Shown piece after piece: positions 1 to 5,273 of a DNA stretch of 8,311 nucleotides (its first letter is position 1; every line of letters starts with the position of its first letter). The notes beneath the pieces are model-generated. The model did not search any database. It saw nothing but the letters and a program-made list of their open reading frames with translations, and was not told where the DNA came from. Source of the stretch: QHBQ01 sp038230695 (GTDB lineage: Bacteria; Chloroflexota; Chloroflexia; QHBQ01). The translations under genes and the position numbers were made by a program. The stretch spans positions 1 through 8,311 of the forward strand of contig JBBRMT010000217.1 in NCBI GenBank assembly GCA_038230695.1, written 5' to 3'.

Positions 1-219
1 GACAAGTTCACCGAACGCGCCCGCAAGGTGCTGAACCTGGCGCAGGATGAAGCACGTCGCTTCAACCACAACTACATCGGCACTGAGCATATCCTGCTCG
101 GCCTGGTGCGCGAGGGCGAAGGCGTGGCTGCCCGCGTGCTGATGAGTCTCGGTATAAGTCTGGACCAGGTCCGCGCCGAAGTGAACAAACTTATAAAGGA
201 GAACGATAAGGATGAGTGA
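1..219 (+). CDS. Short Clp N-domain (ClpC-type) protein, 5' partial
   Basis: Frame 1 is open from the first base to a TGA at 217-219 and gives 72 residues. They match the start of the ClpC/ClpA N-terminal domain: FTERARKVL near residues 3-11, then RRFNHNYIGTEHILLGL and REGEGVAARVL. In full ClpC the N-domain has two such repeats, followed by two AAA+ modules. Here the protein stops after one repeat with a charged tail (KENDKDE), and the next bases belong to mtnP, so nothing resembling the second repeat follows. The first visible residues match the extreme N-terminus of ClpC, so the true start probably lies only a codon or a few upstream of the window. The family N-domain binds substrates and adaptors; a single free repeat without an ATPase could be an adaptor or a regulator, but that is inference. 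The stop overlaps the mtnP start by 8 bases, which suggests translational coupling. A gene remnant is the main alternative. Confidence 0.8.
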   Translation, partial: DKFTERARKVLNLAQDEARRFNHNYIGTEHILLGLVREGEGVAARVLMSLGISLDQVRAEVNKLIKENDKDE

Positions 220-1096
220 CAGCACCGCGCAGGCAGAGATCGGCATCATCGGCGGCAGCGGGTTCTACAATATCGAGGGACTGGGCGAGGTGCAGGAGCT
301 TGACCTGGACACTCCCTTCGGTAAGCCGAGCGACAAGCTCACCGTCGGCGTGCTGGAGGGGCAACGAGTCGCCTTCATTGCGCGGCATGGGCGCGGCCAC
401 CGCTTCAGCCCCAGCGAAATCCCGGTGCAGGCCAACATCTATGCGCTGAAGATGCTAGGCGTGCGCCACGTTATCTCAGTCAGCGCGGTGGGCAGCATGA
501 AGGAGGAGATCGCCCCGTCGCATATCGTCGTCACCGACCAGCTATACGACCGCACCGTATCTCGCCCGCGCACCTTCTTTGGCCGTGGCATCGTGGTACA
601 CGTCACCTTCGACAAGCCATTCTGCGAACCGCTGCGCCAGATTTTGCTGGCGGCGGGCCGCGAACAGGGCGCGACCATCCACGATGGCGGCACCTATGTT
701 TGCATCGAAGGGCCGCAGTTCAGCACTCTGGCCGAGTCGCAGATCTACCGCAGTTGGGGCGTGTCGGTGGTGGGTATGACCGCCATACCGGAGGCCAAGC
801 TGGCCCGCGAGGCGGAGATGTGCTACGCGACCATGGCGATGGTAACGGACTACGACTGCTGGCACCCCAGCCACGAAAGCGTAACCGTGGCGATGGTGAT
901 TCAAACCCTGCAGCAGAACACCGCATTGGCGAAGCGGGTGGTGCGCGAAGCGGTGCGGCGCATTGGTGCGGCTGGGACGCAGGATCACGCCTGCTTCCAC
1001 GCGCTGGGGAACTCGATTATTACCAACCCCGCCGCGATGCCCGCTGACGAAGTAGAGCGGGTGCGGCTGTTGATTGGCAAGTATGTGGAGCGATAG
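212..1096 (+). CDS. mtnP: S-methyl-5'-thioadenosine phosphorylase
   Basis: The 294-residue product belongs to the trimeric purine nucleoside phosphorylase family (MTAP/PNP type 2). It splits 5'-methylthioadenosine with phosphate into adenine and 5-methylthioribose-1-phosphate in the cytoplasm, as part of methionine and purine salvage from polyamine synthesis. Visible family marks are the GGSG phosphate-binding loop (14-17), RHGRGH (58-63, with the Arg-His pair), SAVGSM (91-96), EGPQFST (166-172), GMT (188-190) and DYDCW (213-217). The two aspartates of DYD are those that select a 6-amino purine (adenine) over hypoxanthine or guanine, supporting MTAP over ordinary PNP. Length is close to human MTAP (283). 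The ATG at 212 follows an AAGGAG at 196-201 with 10 bases between, and overlaps the end of the Clp-N gene. The next gene starts directly after its TAG, so the three genes look co-transcribed. The HEAVS-type region is HESVT here, an ordinary variation. Confidence 0.96.
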   Translation: MSDSTAQAEIGIIGGSGFYNIEGLGEVQELDLDTPFGKPSDKLTVGVLEGQRVAFIARHGRGHRFSPSEIPVQANIYALKMLGVRHVISVSAVGSMKEEIAPSHIVVTDQLYDRTVSRPRTFFGRGIVVHVTFDKPFCEPLRQILLAAGREQGATIHDGGTYVCIEGPQFSTLAESQIYRSWGVSVVGMTAIPEAKLAREAEMCYATMAMVTDYDCWHPSHESVTVAMVIQTLQQNTALAKRVVREAVRRIGAAGTQDHACFHALGNSIITNPAAMPADEVERVRLLIGKYVER

Positions 1097-2428
1097 ATGA
1101 TGAGTCGGATGCGTAAGCTGCGCTGGACGGAGATACAACTGCTGGTCGGGCCATCACTGATCAGCCTGCTGGGGTTGGCGATGGTGCTGGCGGTGCCGCT
1201 GGGTGCGTTCGCGCTTACCTGGCGCGATCTGTGGACCAGTATTGTGTTCATCGTGCTGCTATTCGCGGTCAACATCTGGCTGACCATCAGCCGCCCGCAA
1301 GCTGATCAGGTAATCTTCCCGGTGGTGGCGATGCTCACCGCGCTAGGTCTGACCATGAGCCAGCGGCTGCAACCCAGCCTCAGCAGCGTAAACAATGCTC
1401 AGAACTACCTCGCCAACAAACAGGTTATCTGGATTGGTCTCGGCCTGCTGGCGCTGTTGCTCACCCTCAGCCCCATCTTCCAGAGCCTCGCCTGGATGCG
1501 CCGCTACAAATACACCTGGGCGATACTGGGCATCCTGCTGCTGCTGGCTACGGCGGTGGTTGGGCGTGGCCCTGCCGACGCGCCGGGGGTGCGTATCTAC
1601 TTCGATTTCGGCTTCTTCCAGTTCCAACCCAGCGAGTTGCTCAAGGTTATCTTCACTATCTTCATGGCCGCCTACCTGTATGATAAGCGCGAACTGCTGG
1701 TCAGCAGCAAGCTCCGCCTCGGCCCGCTGCCGGTGCCGCCCATCCCTTACCTCGCCCCCCTGGTGCTGATACTGGGCATGATCCTGATCACCATCCTGAT
1801 TCAGCACGACCTGGGTGCAGCGTTGCTCTTCTTTGGCGTGTTCGTCACTTTGCTGTATGTTACCAGCGGGCAGGGCTGGTACGTGGTCGCCTCGCTGATC
1901 GTGTTTGCAGGTGCGGCGCTAGCGCTATATCAGTCCGACCAGTTCGGCCATATCCGCGAACGGGTTGCCATCTGGACCGACCCCTGGTCGCTTGCCAACA
2001 CCACTGGCTACCAGATCGTGCAAAGCCTCTACGCGCTTGCCAACGGCGGCAGCTTCGGCAGCGGCATCGGCCAGGGCCAGCCCTACTATATCCCGGTGGT
2101 GCAATCCGACTTCATTTTCGCGGCAATTGGCGAGGAGATGGGGCTGGCTGGCACACTGGCGGTAGTGGGCCTCTACATTCTGCTGGTCTATCGTGGTTTC
2201 CACATCGCACTACGTGCGGGGCGCGGCTTCGCCCAACTGCTAGCGATTGGCCTTACCACCATCTTTGCGTTGCAGGCGATCATCATCATCGGCGGCTCAA
2301 TCAAGCTGATCCCCCTCACCGGCATCACCCTGCCATTTATCAGCTACGGGGGCAGCAGTCTGCTGATCAACTTCCTGATGGTCGGACTGCTGCTCCGTAT
2401 CTCCGCCGCCCGGCCAGGGGAGTTTTAG
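1097..2428 (+). CDS. FtsW/RodA/SpoVE (SEDS) peptidoglycan glycosyltransferase
   Basis: A 443-residue, strongly hydrophobic multi-pass membrane protein with about ten helices. SEDS proteins polymerise lipid II into glycan strands, working with a class B penicillin-binding protein at the septum (FtsW) or side wall (RodA). Family marks are FQFQPSE (174-180), QHDLGAALL (236-244), GSGIGQGQPYYIPVVQSDFIF spanning 321-341 and PLTGITLPFISYGGSS ending at 421. D338 in the SDF motif corresponds to the essential aspartate of RodA (D262 in E. coli). The first ATG (1097) touches the mtnP stop with no gap; GGAG at 1087-1090 inside the end of mtnP is the likely ribosome binding site. ATGs at 1100 and 1109 are alternatives. 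No penicillin-binding protein gene follows, so FtsW and RodA cannot be told apart from context. The N-terminus carries extra helices ahead of the usual core, as in many actinobacterial and Chloroflexota members. Confidence 0.95.
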   Translation: MMSRMRKLRWTEIQLLVGPSLISLLGLAMVLAVPLGAFALTWRDLWTSIVFIVLLFAVNIWLTISRPQADQVIFPVVAMLTALGLTMSQRLQPSLSSVNNAQNYLANKQVIWIGLGLLALLLTLSPIFQSLAWMRRYKYTWAILGILLLLATAVVGRGPADAPGVRIYFDFGFFQFQPSELLKVIFTIFMAAYLYDKRELLVSSKLRLGPLPVPPIPYLAPLVLILGMILITILIQHDLGAALLFFGVFVTLLYVTSGQGWYVVASLIVFAGAALALYQSDQFGHIRERVAIWTDPWSLANTTGYQIVQSLYALANGGSFGSGIGQGQPYYIPVVQSDFIFAAIGEEMGLAGTLAVVGLYILLVYRGFHIALRAGRGFAQLLAIGLTTIFALQAIIIIGGSIKLIPLTGITLPFISYGGSSLLINFLMVGLLLRISAARPGEF

Positions 2429-2429
2429 A

Positions 2430-2457
2430 ATTGCAGCTTGCAGATTATAGATTGCAG
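2430..2457 (+). repeat. Heptanucleotide array 1 (4 x 7 bp)
   Basis: Four 7-base units directly after the SEDS stop codon. Units one and four are ATTGCAG, unit two is CTTGCAG and unit three is the divergent ATTATAG. Together with array 2 it fills most of the convergent gap between the SEDS gene and yraN (2429-2500). No hairpin with a T-tract is seen there, so no intrinsic terminator is called for either gene. Confidence 0.7.
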
Positions 2458-2481
2458 AGTGTTGCCTTAGTTACCATCCCA

Positions 2482-2509
2482 ATTCAGCATTCAACATACA
2501 TCATTCACC
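2482..2509 (+). repeat. Heptanucleotide array 2 (4 x 7 bp), overlapping the end of yraN
   Basis: Four 7-base units: ATTCAGC, then ATTCAAC, a divergent third unit ATACATC, and finally ATTCACC. The last units run through the yraN stop codon (2501-2503, minus strand), so the final two yraN codons lie inside the array. The pattern of a changed third unit is the same as in array 1, but the word differs. Confidence 0.65.
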
Positions 2510-2872
2510 TACGGCGTTCTGGTACAGGCTGAAGCGCGGCTGCGGGCCGTCCAGTTGCACTGCCAGCACGTCAATGCGCCAGTCCAGCGCGGCGGGGTTC
2601 AGGTTATGCTCATCCAGCCAGGCGTAGGCCAGCCGCACCAGGCGGCGTTGCTTGGCGGGGTTGACGCTCTCCTCGGCCAGACCCACCTCCCGCTGGCGGG
2701 TACGCACTTCGACGAACACGATCGCTGCGCCATCCTCGGCGACAATATCAATTTCGCCCACCCGCGTGTTACGCCAGTTGCGCTCTCTGATTACATAACC
2801 CTGAGAGATAAGATACTCGGCGGCCAGTCTTTCGCCATTGCTGCCTATTTCGCTACGGGTGCGCTTCGCCAT
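2501..2872 (-). CDS. yraN: YraN-family (UPF0102) nuclease-like protein
   Basis: From the ATG at 2872 the product is 123 residues; a TTG at 2884 would add four (MRIA). The family has a restriction-endonuclease-like fold and is of uncertain biological role, often next to rnhB. Numbering from the TTG, visible marks are GSNGERLAAEYL (14-25), GYVIRERNWR (29-38), GEIDIVAED (43-51) and FVEVRTR (57-63), then the basic NPAKQRRLVRLA segment and RIDVLAV. E44, D46 and E59 would form the PD-(D/E)xK-type site; the usual lysine after VEV is an arginine (R61), a substitution seen in other members to my knowledge. ATG is preferred because it is followed by the usual short basic start. The upstream region has only GAGAAT repeats, so the ribosome site is weak. 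It is the last gene of the rplS-GNAT-rnhB-yraN cluster but is separated from rnhB by about 200 bases of repeats. Confidence 0.92.
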   Translation of the reverse strand: MAKRTRSEIGSNGERLAAEYLISQGYVIRERNWRNTRVGEIDIVAEDGAAIVFVEVRTRQREVGLAEESVNPAKQRRLVRLAYAWLDEHNLNPAALDWRIDVLAVQLDGPQPRFSLYQNAVGE

Positions 2873-2876
2873 TGCT

Positions 2877-2890
2877 ATTCTCAATTCTCA
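2877..2890 (+). repeat. Heptanucleotide array 3 (2 x 7 bp) at the yraN start
   Basis: Two perfect ATTCTCA units lie just upstream of the yraN ATG (on its strand, two TGAGAAT units 5-18 bases before the start). They cover the place where its ribosome binding site should be. With array 2 they bracket yraN at both ends. Confidence 0.55.
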
Positions 2891-2910
2891 ACAAGGTCTG
2901 CAACGCTGTA

Positions 2911-2930
2911 GACCCACCCCAGCCCCTCCC
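2911..2930 (+). repeat. GC-rich dispersed repeat, copy 1 (exact partner at 7261-7280)
   Basis: The 20 bases here are identical to 7261-7280. In the second copy the sequence continues into a complementary right arm and forms a hairpin (7273-7291). Here it instead runs into the small dispersed element at 2936. Confidence 0.85.
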
Positions 2931-2935
2931 GGTGG

Positions 2936-3002
2936 GCTAAACGTAACCCACAAATAGTGAAGGGCAGTAGTGGTGGGAGATAACTCGGCAAGCAGCGGGT
3001 TA
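2936..3002 (+). repeat. Small dispersed element, copy A
   Basis: Starts GCTAAACGTAACCCACAA (2936-2953), matching 6876-6893 at 17 of 18 bases. The similarity continues through 2956-2978 (partner 6893-6914, with a one-base gap). It ends in an imperfect dyad at 2981-3002 whose two arms (7 bp with one G-T) enclose GCAAGCAG. A further hairpin GCGGGT/ACCCGC overlaps its end (2995-3010). The 203-base gap between yraN and rnhB (2885-3087) consists of this element, the GC-rich repeat before it, an AAGGTT/AACCTT palindrome at 3036-3048 and heptad array 4; no gene is seen there. Confidence 0.7.
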
Positions 3003-3057
3003 TCACCCGCCCCTAGCCCCTTCACCATTTGGGATAAGGTTTAACCTTTGGGGATTA

Positions 3058-3073
3058 GCTGAACGTTGCCCAC
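3058..3073 (+). repeat. Partial copy of the element head
   Basis: GCTGAACGTTGCCCAC matches the head of the small dispersed element at 2936-2951 at 13 of 16 bases, in the same orientation and about 120 bases downstream. It may be a decayed copy or a terminal direct repeat of copy A. Confidence 0.4.
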
Positions 3074-3080
3074 CATATAC

Positions 3081-3108
3081 TCAAACCTCAAACCTCAGCG
3101 CTCAAACC
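3081..3108 (+). repeat. Heptanucleotide array 4 (4 x 7 bp), overlapping the end of rnhB
   Basis: Units one, two and four are TCAAACC; unit three is TCAGCGC. The array covers the rnhB stop codon and its last six sense codons. The 16 bases at 3094-3109 recur exactly, inverted, at 6729-6744 (array 5). Confidence 0.75.
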
Positions 3109-3759
3109 TTCGCCAAGAGCCGCGATTGGGGCGAAGCAGCAGCGGTGCAGCGGGGTGAGGCCGCGTTGCGCCAGCGCGGTCTGGTGTGCCGCCGTACCGT
3201 AACCCTTATGTGAGGCGAAGCCGTAGCCGGGGTAGTCGGCCTCGTAGCCACGCATGATGCGGTCGCGGTAGACCTTAGCCACTATGCTAGCGGCGGCAAT
3301 CGCCGCGCTGATGCGGTCGCCGTGGATGATGCTGCGTTGCGGCAGCTTGAGGCTGCGGAGCTTGAAAGCATCAATCAATAGGTGATCAGGAGGCTGGGGC
3401 AAGGCCCGTATTGCCCGCACCATCGCCAGACGGTTCGCTGGACCCAGCCCAATCAGGTCGAGCAGCGCGGGTGATACAACGCCCACTCCTACCGCGAGTG
3501 CCTGCGCGAATATCTGCGGGTAAAGCTGTTCGCGGGCCAGCGCAGTGAGCAGTTTCGAGTCGCGCACTGCCGCCCATGGTAGTGTCTCTCGCACCGCTTT
3601 TGGCGGGATGATCACCGCCGCCGCCACCAGCGGGCCAGCCCATGCACCGCGCCCCGCCTCATCCACCCCCGCCAGAGCGGTAAAGCCCTCACCCCAAAGG
3701 GCGACTTCGTGTTCCCATGTCGGCGCATTGTTCACAACGTAAAGTATAGCACAACTCAA
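3088..3759 (-). CDS. rnhB: Ribonuclease HII
   Basis: A 223-residue RNase HII, the cytoplasmic enzyme that nicks RNA/DNA hybrids and starts removal of single ribonucleotides from DNA. Visible marks are GVDEAGRGAWAGP (31-43), RDSK (66-69), LLIDAF (127-132), HGDRISAAIAAASIVAKVYRD (the segment ending at 166), GYGFASHKGYGT (178-189) and the C-terminal GLTPLHR (200-206). D33, E34, D130 and D148 are the expected metal-binding DEDD set, so the enzyme looks active. The TTG start at 3759 overlaps the GNAT stop by four bases, but no clear Shine-Dalgarno precedes it. A GTG at 3735 (215 residues) is a real alternative because an extended -10 sits just upstream of it. The last six residues (GLSAEV) are encoded by a heptanucleotide repeat array. 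RNase HII next to rplS and yraN is a conserved neighbourhood in many bacteria. Confidence 0.96.
   Translation of the reverse strand: MSCAILYVVNNAPTWEHEVALWGEGFTALAGVDEAGRGAWAGPLVAAAVIIPPKAVRETLPWAAVRDSKLLTALAREQLYPQIFAQALAVGVGVVSPALLDLIGLGPANRLAMVRAIRALPQPPDHLLIDAFKLRSLKLPQRSIIHGDRISAAIAAASIVAKVYRDRIMRGYEADYPGYGFASHKGYGTAAHQTALAQRGLTPLHRCCFAPIAALGEGLSAEV
3743..3751 (-). promoter_or_regulatory. Possible extended -10 promoter for rnhB
   Basis: On the minus strand the bases read TGC-TATACT, an extended -10 element. No convincing -35 is visible. A start site about seven bases downstream would fall at about 3736, next to the GTG at 3735, implying a leaderless or near-leaderless rnhB transcript. 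It lies at the very end of the GNAT gene. Confidence 0.4.
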
Positions 3760-4202
3760 GCCTCGCGCCTGTTGTACCGCGCTACCGTCTCACCTTGCAC
3801 CAACTCGCCGGTTTCCACAAAACCGAGACTGGCGTAGAGCTTGCGGGCGACCTCGTTCTCCGGCTCGTAGCTGATGGCTATCTCATTGCCGCCAGACAGT
3901 TGACCAATGAGGCGCAGCAGTTCGACCATCGCGGCACGGCCATAGCCCTTGCCCTGTTGTGCGGCATCCACCATCAGCCGATAGATCCACCACTTCTGCT
4001 CGTCAATGTCCTGCGTGTACATCGCAAATCCAACCATGGCCTCGCCATCGTAGACCGCCAGCGGCACACACTCCGGCTCGGCGTATGCCTGTGCTATCGA
4101 GTATACGTTGGAGGCAACGAAATGCTCCTCCCCCTCGGCCACCTTCAGATTGATGCACTGGCGAAAGTTGTGCCGGTCAATCTTGTGCAGGGTTACGTTC
4201 AC
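3756..4202 (-). CDS. GNAT-family N-acetyltransferase (spermidine/diamine acetyltransferase-like)
   Basis: A 148-residue single-domain GNAT protein, which transfers acetyl from acetyl-CoA to an amine. Visible marks are LAVYDGEAMVGFAMY (48-62), the YRLMVD strand (74-79), the acetyl-CoA pyrophosphate loop QQGKGYG (82-88) and the late ENEVARKLYASLGF block (115-128), with a closing GETVARY strand. The overall layout and the YDGEAMVGFAMY and ELVQGE segments resemble Bacillus BltD/PaiA-like polyamine acetyltransferases; the substrate is inferred, not shown. The GTG start at 4202 is well supported by AAGGAG at 4211-4216 with 8 bases between. The start region holds a tandem AACGTAAC word on either side of the GTG. 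It is separated from rplS by a terminator and overlaps rnhB by four bases. In many bacteria this slot between rplS and rnhB is taken by lepB. Confidence 0.9.
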   Translation of the reverse strand: MNVTLHKIDRHNFRQCINLKVAEGEEHFVASNVYSIAQAYAEPECVPLAVYDGEAMVGFAMYTQDIDEQKWWIYRLMVDAAQQGKGYGRAAMVELLRLIGQLSGGNEIAISYEPENEVARKLYASLGFVETGELVQGETVARYNRREA

Positions 4203-4233
4203 GTTACGTTCTCCTTACGGTTCATCAATACTG

Positions 4234-4262
4234 AAAGCCCCCAGTGCATCTTTGGGGGCTTT
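4234..4262. terminator. Bidirectional intrinsic terminator
   Basis: A 10-bp perfect stem (4234-4243 with 4253-4262) of mostly G-C pairs closes a 9-base loop. T-runs flank it on both strands: five T from 4260 on the plus strand, three T after the G-C block on the minus strand. It lies between rplS and the GNAT gene, both on the minus strand, so it should end most rplS transcripts. The longer T-run faces plus-strand transcription. Confidence 0.85.
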
Positions 4263-4304
4263 TTGTGGCACTGAAGTTTGGGCGCTGGTGGGCGGATTGT
4301 CCGC

Positions 4305-4862
4305 TTACTTCTCGGCCTGCGGTCGGGGCGATTCCAGATTGGAAGCAGCTTGCGTTGCCGCGACTACACCAGTTTCGTTAGTTACTGGCTGGGCGAGTGT
4401 CTCCTGCACCGGTGTAAGGGTCGCCGCGTGCGGCTCGGCAGCACTACTCCGCGCCGTGCTGCTGGTCAACACCTGCTGCGGGTTGGCGGCCTTGGCGGGT
4501 CGCCCCGTCATCTTGCGCTCCTTGATGCGGGCCGACTTGCCGGTACGTCCGCGCAGGTAGTAAAGCGCGGCGCGGTGGACTACCCCGAAGCGGCTCACCT
4601 CAATCTTGTCAATACGCGGCGAGTTAATCAGGAAGGTACGTTCTACGCCTACGCTGTGCGAGGCGATGCGCCGCACCGTGAAATTGGCGTTCACCCCCGC
4701 ATTGCGTTTGCGAATGACGATGCCCTCGAACACCTGGATGCGTTCGCGGCCACCCTCGACCACCTTGACGCTGACCCGCACAGTATCGCCAGGGCCAAAC
4801 TCCGGCATATCGTCTTCGTCCTTGGTATATTCCTCGCCGATCAATTCCACTATCTGATTCAT
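4305..4862 (-). CDS. rplS: 50S ribosomal protein L19 with C-terminal extension
   Basis: L19 sits at the 30S-50S interface near the aminoacyl-tRNA binding region. The 185-residue product begins MNQIVELIGEEY and shows the family core: FGPGDTVRVSVKVVEGGRER (22-41), QVFEGIVI (43-50), FTVRRI (61-66), GVERTFL (72-78) and the signature RFGVVHRAALYYLRGRTGKS (91-110) ending in ARIKERK (111-117). Residues 118-185 are an Ala/Thr/Ser/Gln-rich tail of about 68 residues that ordinary L19 (115 in E. coli) lacks. The ATG at 4862 is chosen because GAGAGAGG (4870-4877) lies 7 bases upstream and the family starts here; an in-frame upstream extension to 4937 overlaps the putative leader and has no family similarity. 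The gene is expressed from the promoter near 5017-5046 and followed by a strong terminator. Confidence 0.96.
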   Translation of the reverse strand: MNQIVELIGEEYTKDEDDMPEFGPGDTVRVSVKVVEGGRERIQVFEGIVIRKRNAGVNANFTVRRIASHSVGVERTFLINSPRIDKIEVSRFGVVHRAALYYLRGRTGKSARIKERKMTGRPAKAANPQQVLTSSTARSSAAEPHAATLTPVQETLAQPVTNETGVVAATQAASNLESPRPQAEK

Positions 4863-5010
4863 TACTAAACCTCTCTCATACTCTGCGCCCACGCCTGACC
4901 CGGCGGCTGCGCTGCTACTCTTACGCACCACCCGCAATCGGGAGGCGGCTTGCCCTTGCCCCAGCGGCGTGGCTAATCAAAACGTGCCGCACTGAGTATG
5001 CACGCACGCG
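4863..5010 (-). promoter_or_regulatory. Structured rplS leader (candidate L19 autoregulatory element)
   Basis: The roughly 150-base untranslated leader between the predicted start site and the rplS ATG can fold into nested long-range stems: 4877-4883 with 4994-5000 (7 bp), 4884-4887 with 4988-4991 (4 bp) and 4889-4895 with 4966-4972 (7 bp), plus a small inner CCCG/CGGG hairpin at 4931-4942. The outer stem ends directly beside, and partly shares bases with, the GAGAGAGG ribosome binding site. Ribosomal-protein genes are often controlled by leaders of this kind; that this is one is inference. Confidence 0.45.
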
Positions 5011-5016
5011 AAGGGG

Positions 5017-5046
5017 ATTATACCAAATCCTGAGCCTACGTTGCAA
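5017..5046 (-). promoter_or_regulatory. rplS promoter
   Basis: On the minus strand TTGCAA (5046-5041) and TATAAT (5022-5017) are spaced by 18 bases, and the -10 is preceded by TGG, making it an extended -10 as well. The start site would be near 5010. This is the best housekeeping-type promoter in the window. Confidence 0.75.
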
Positions 5047-5139
5047 ACGTCATGGGAGAGTCGCCAAGGTGAACGTAACCCACCTCCACAATCGTAAATC
5101 CGTGAAGCACATCCCAGCCTACCCAAAGCGGGCAAACTT

Positions 5140-5148
5140 TGTTATAAT
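5140..5148 (+). promoter_or_regulatory. Extended -10 promoter for the S41 peptidase gene
   Basis: TG-T-TATAAT at 5140-5148 is a perfect extended -10 hexamer. No TTGACA-like -35 is seen at the right distance. The start site would be about 5155, giving a leader of roughly 120 bases before the GTG at 5274. With the rplS promoter it makes 4863-5273 a divergent control region. Confidence 0.65.
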
Positions 5149-5273
5149 GCAGAGCGTATCCCCGCTCACTATGGGCATATTGCACCATGATAATGACCCG
5201 CGCCAGCCTGTGTCCCGCTGCGCTTCTTGCGTAGCTGACGACCGTCGGCCTTTTGCCTGAAGGAGATTAATCT

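Noticed and set aside
542..1807. Long minus-strand frames opposite mtnP and the SEDS gene
   Set aside because: They are shadows of well-supported genes with no own starts or family similarity.
2430..3108. CRISPR array from the repeated units
   Set aside because: The repeats are 7-base tandem units without spacers of regular length, and no cas gene is present.
4863..4937. Upstream in-frame extension of rplS to 4937
   Set aside because: The extra 25 residues are unlike L19, overlap the leader helices, and the ATG at 4862 has a good GAGAGAGG ribosome site.
5069..5260. 63-codon plus-strand open frame in the divergent region
   Set aside because: It has a weak start context, spans the extended -10 promoter of the S41 gene and has no recognisable family. 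The frame is best read as promoter and leader DNA.
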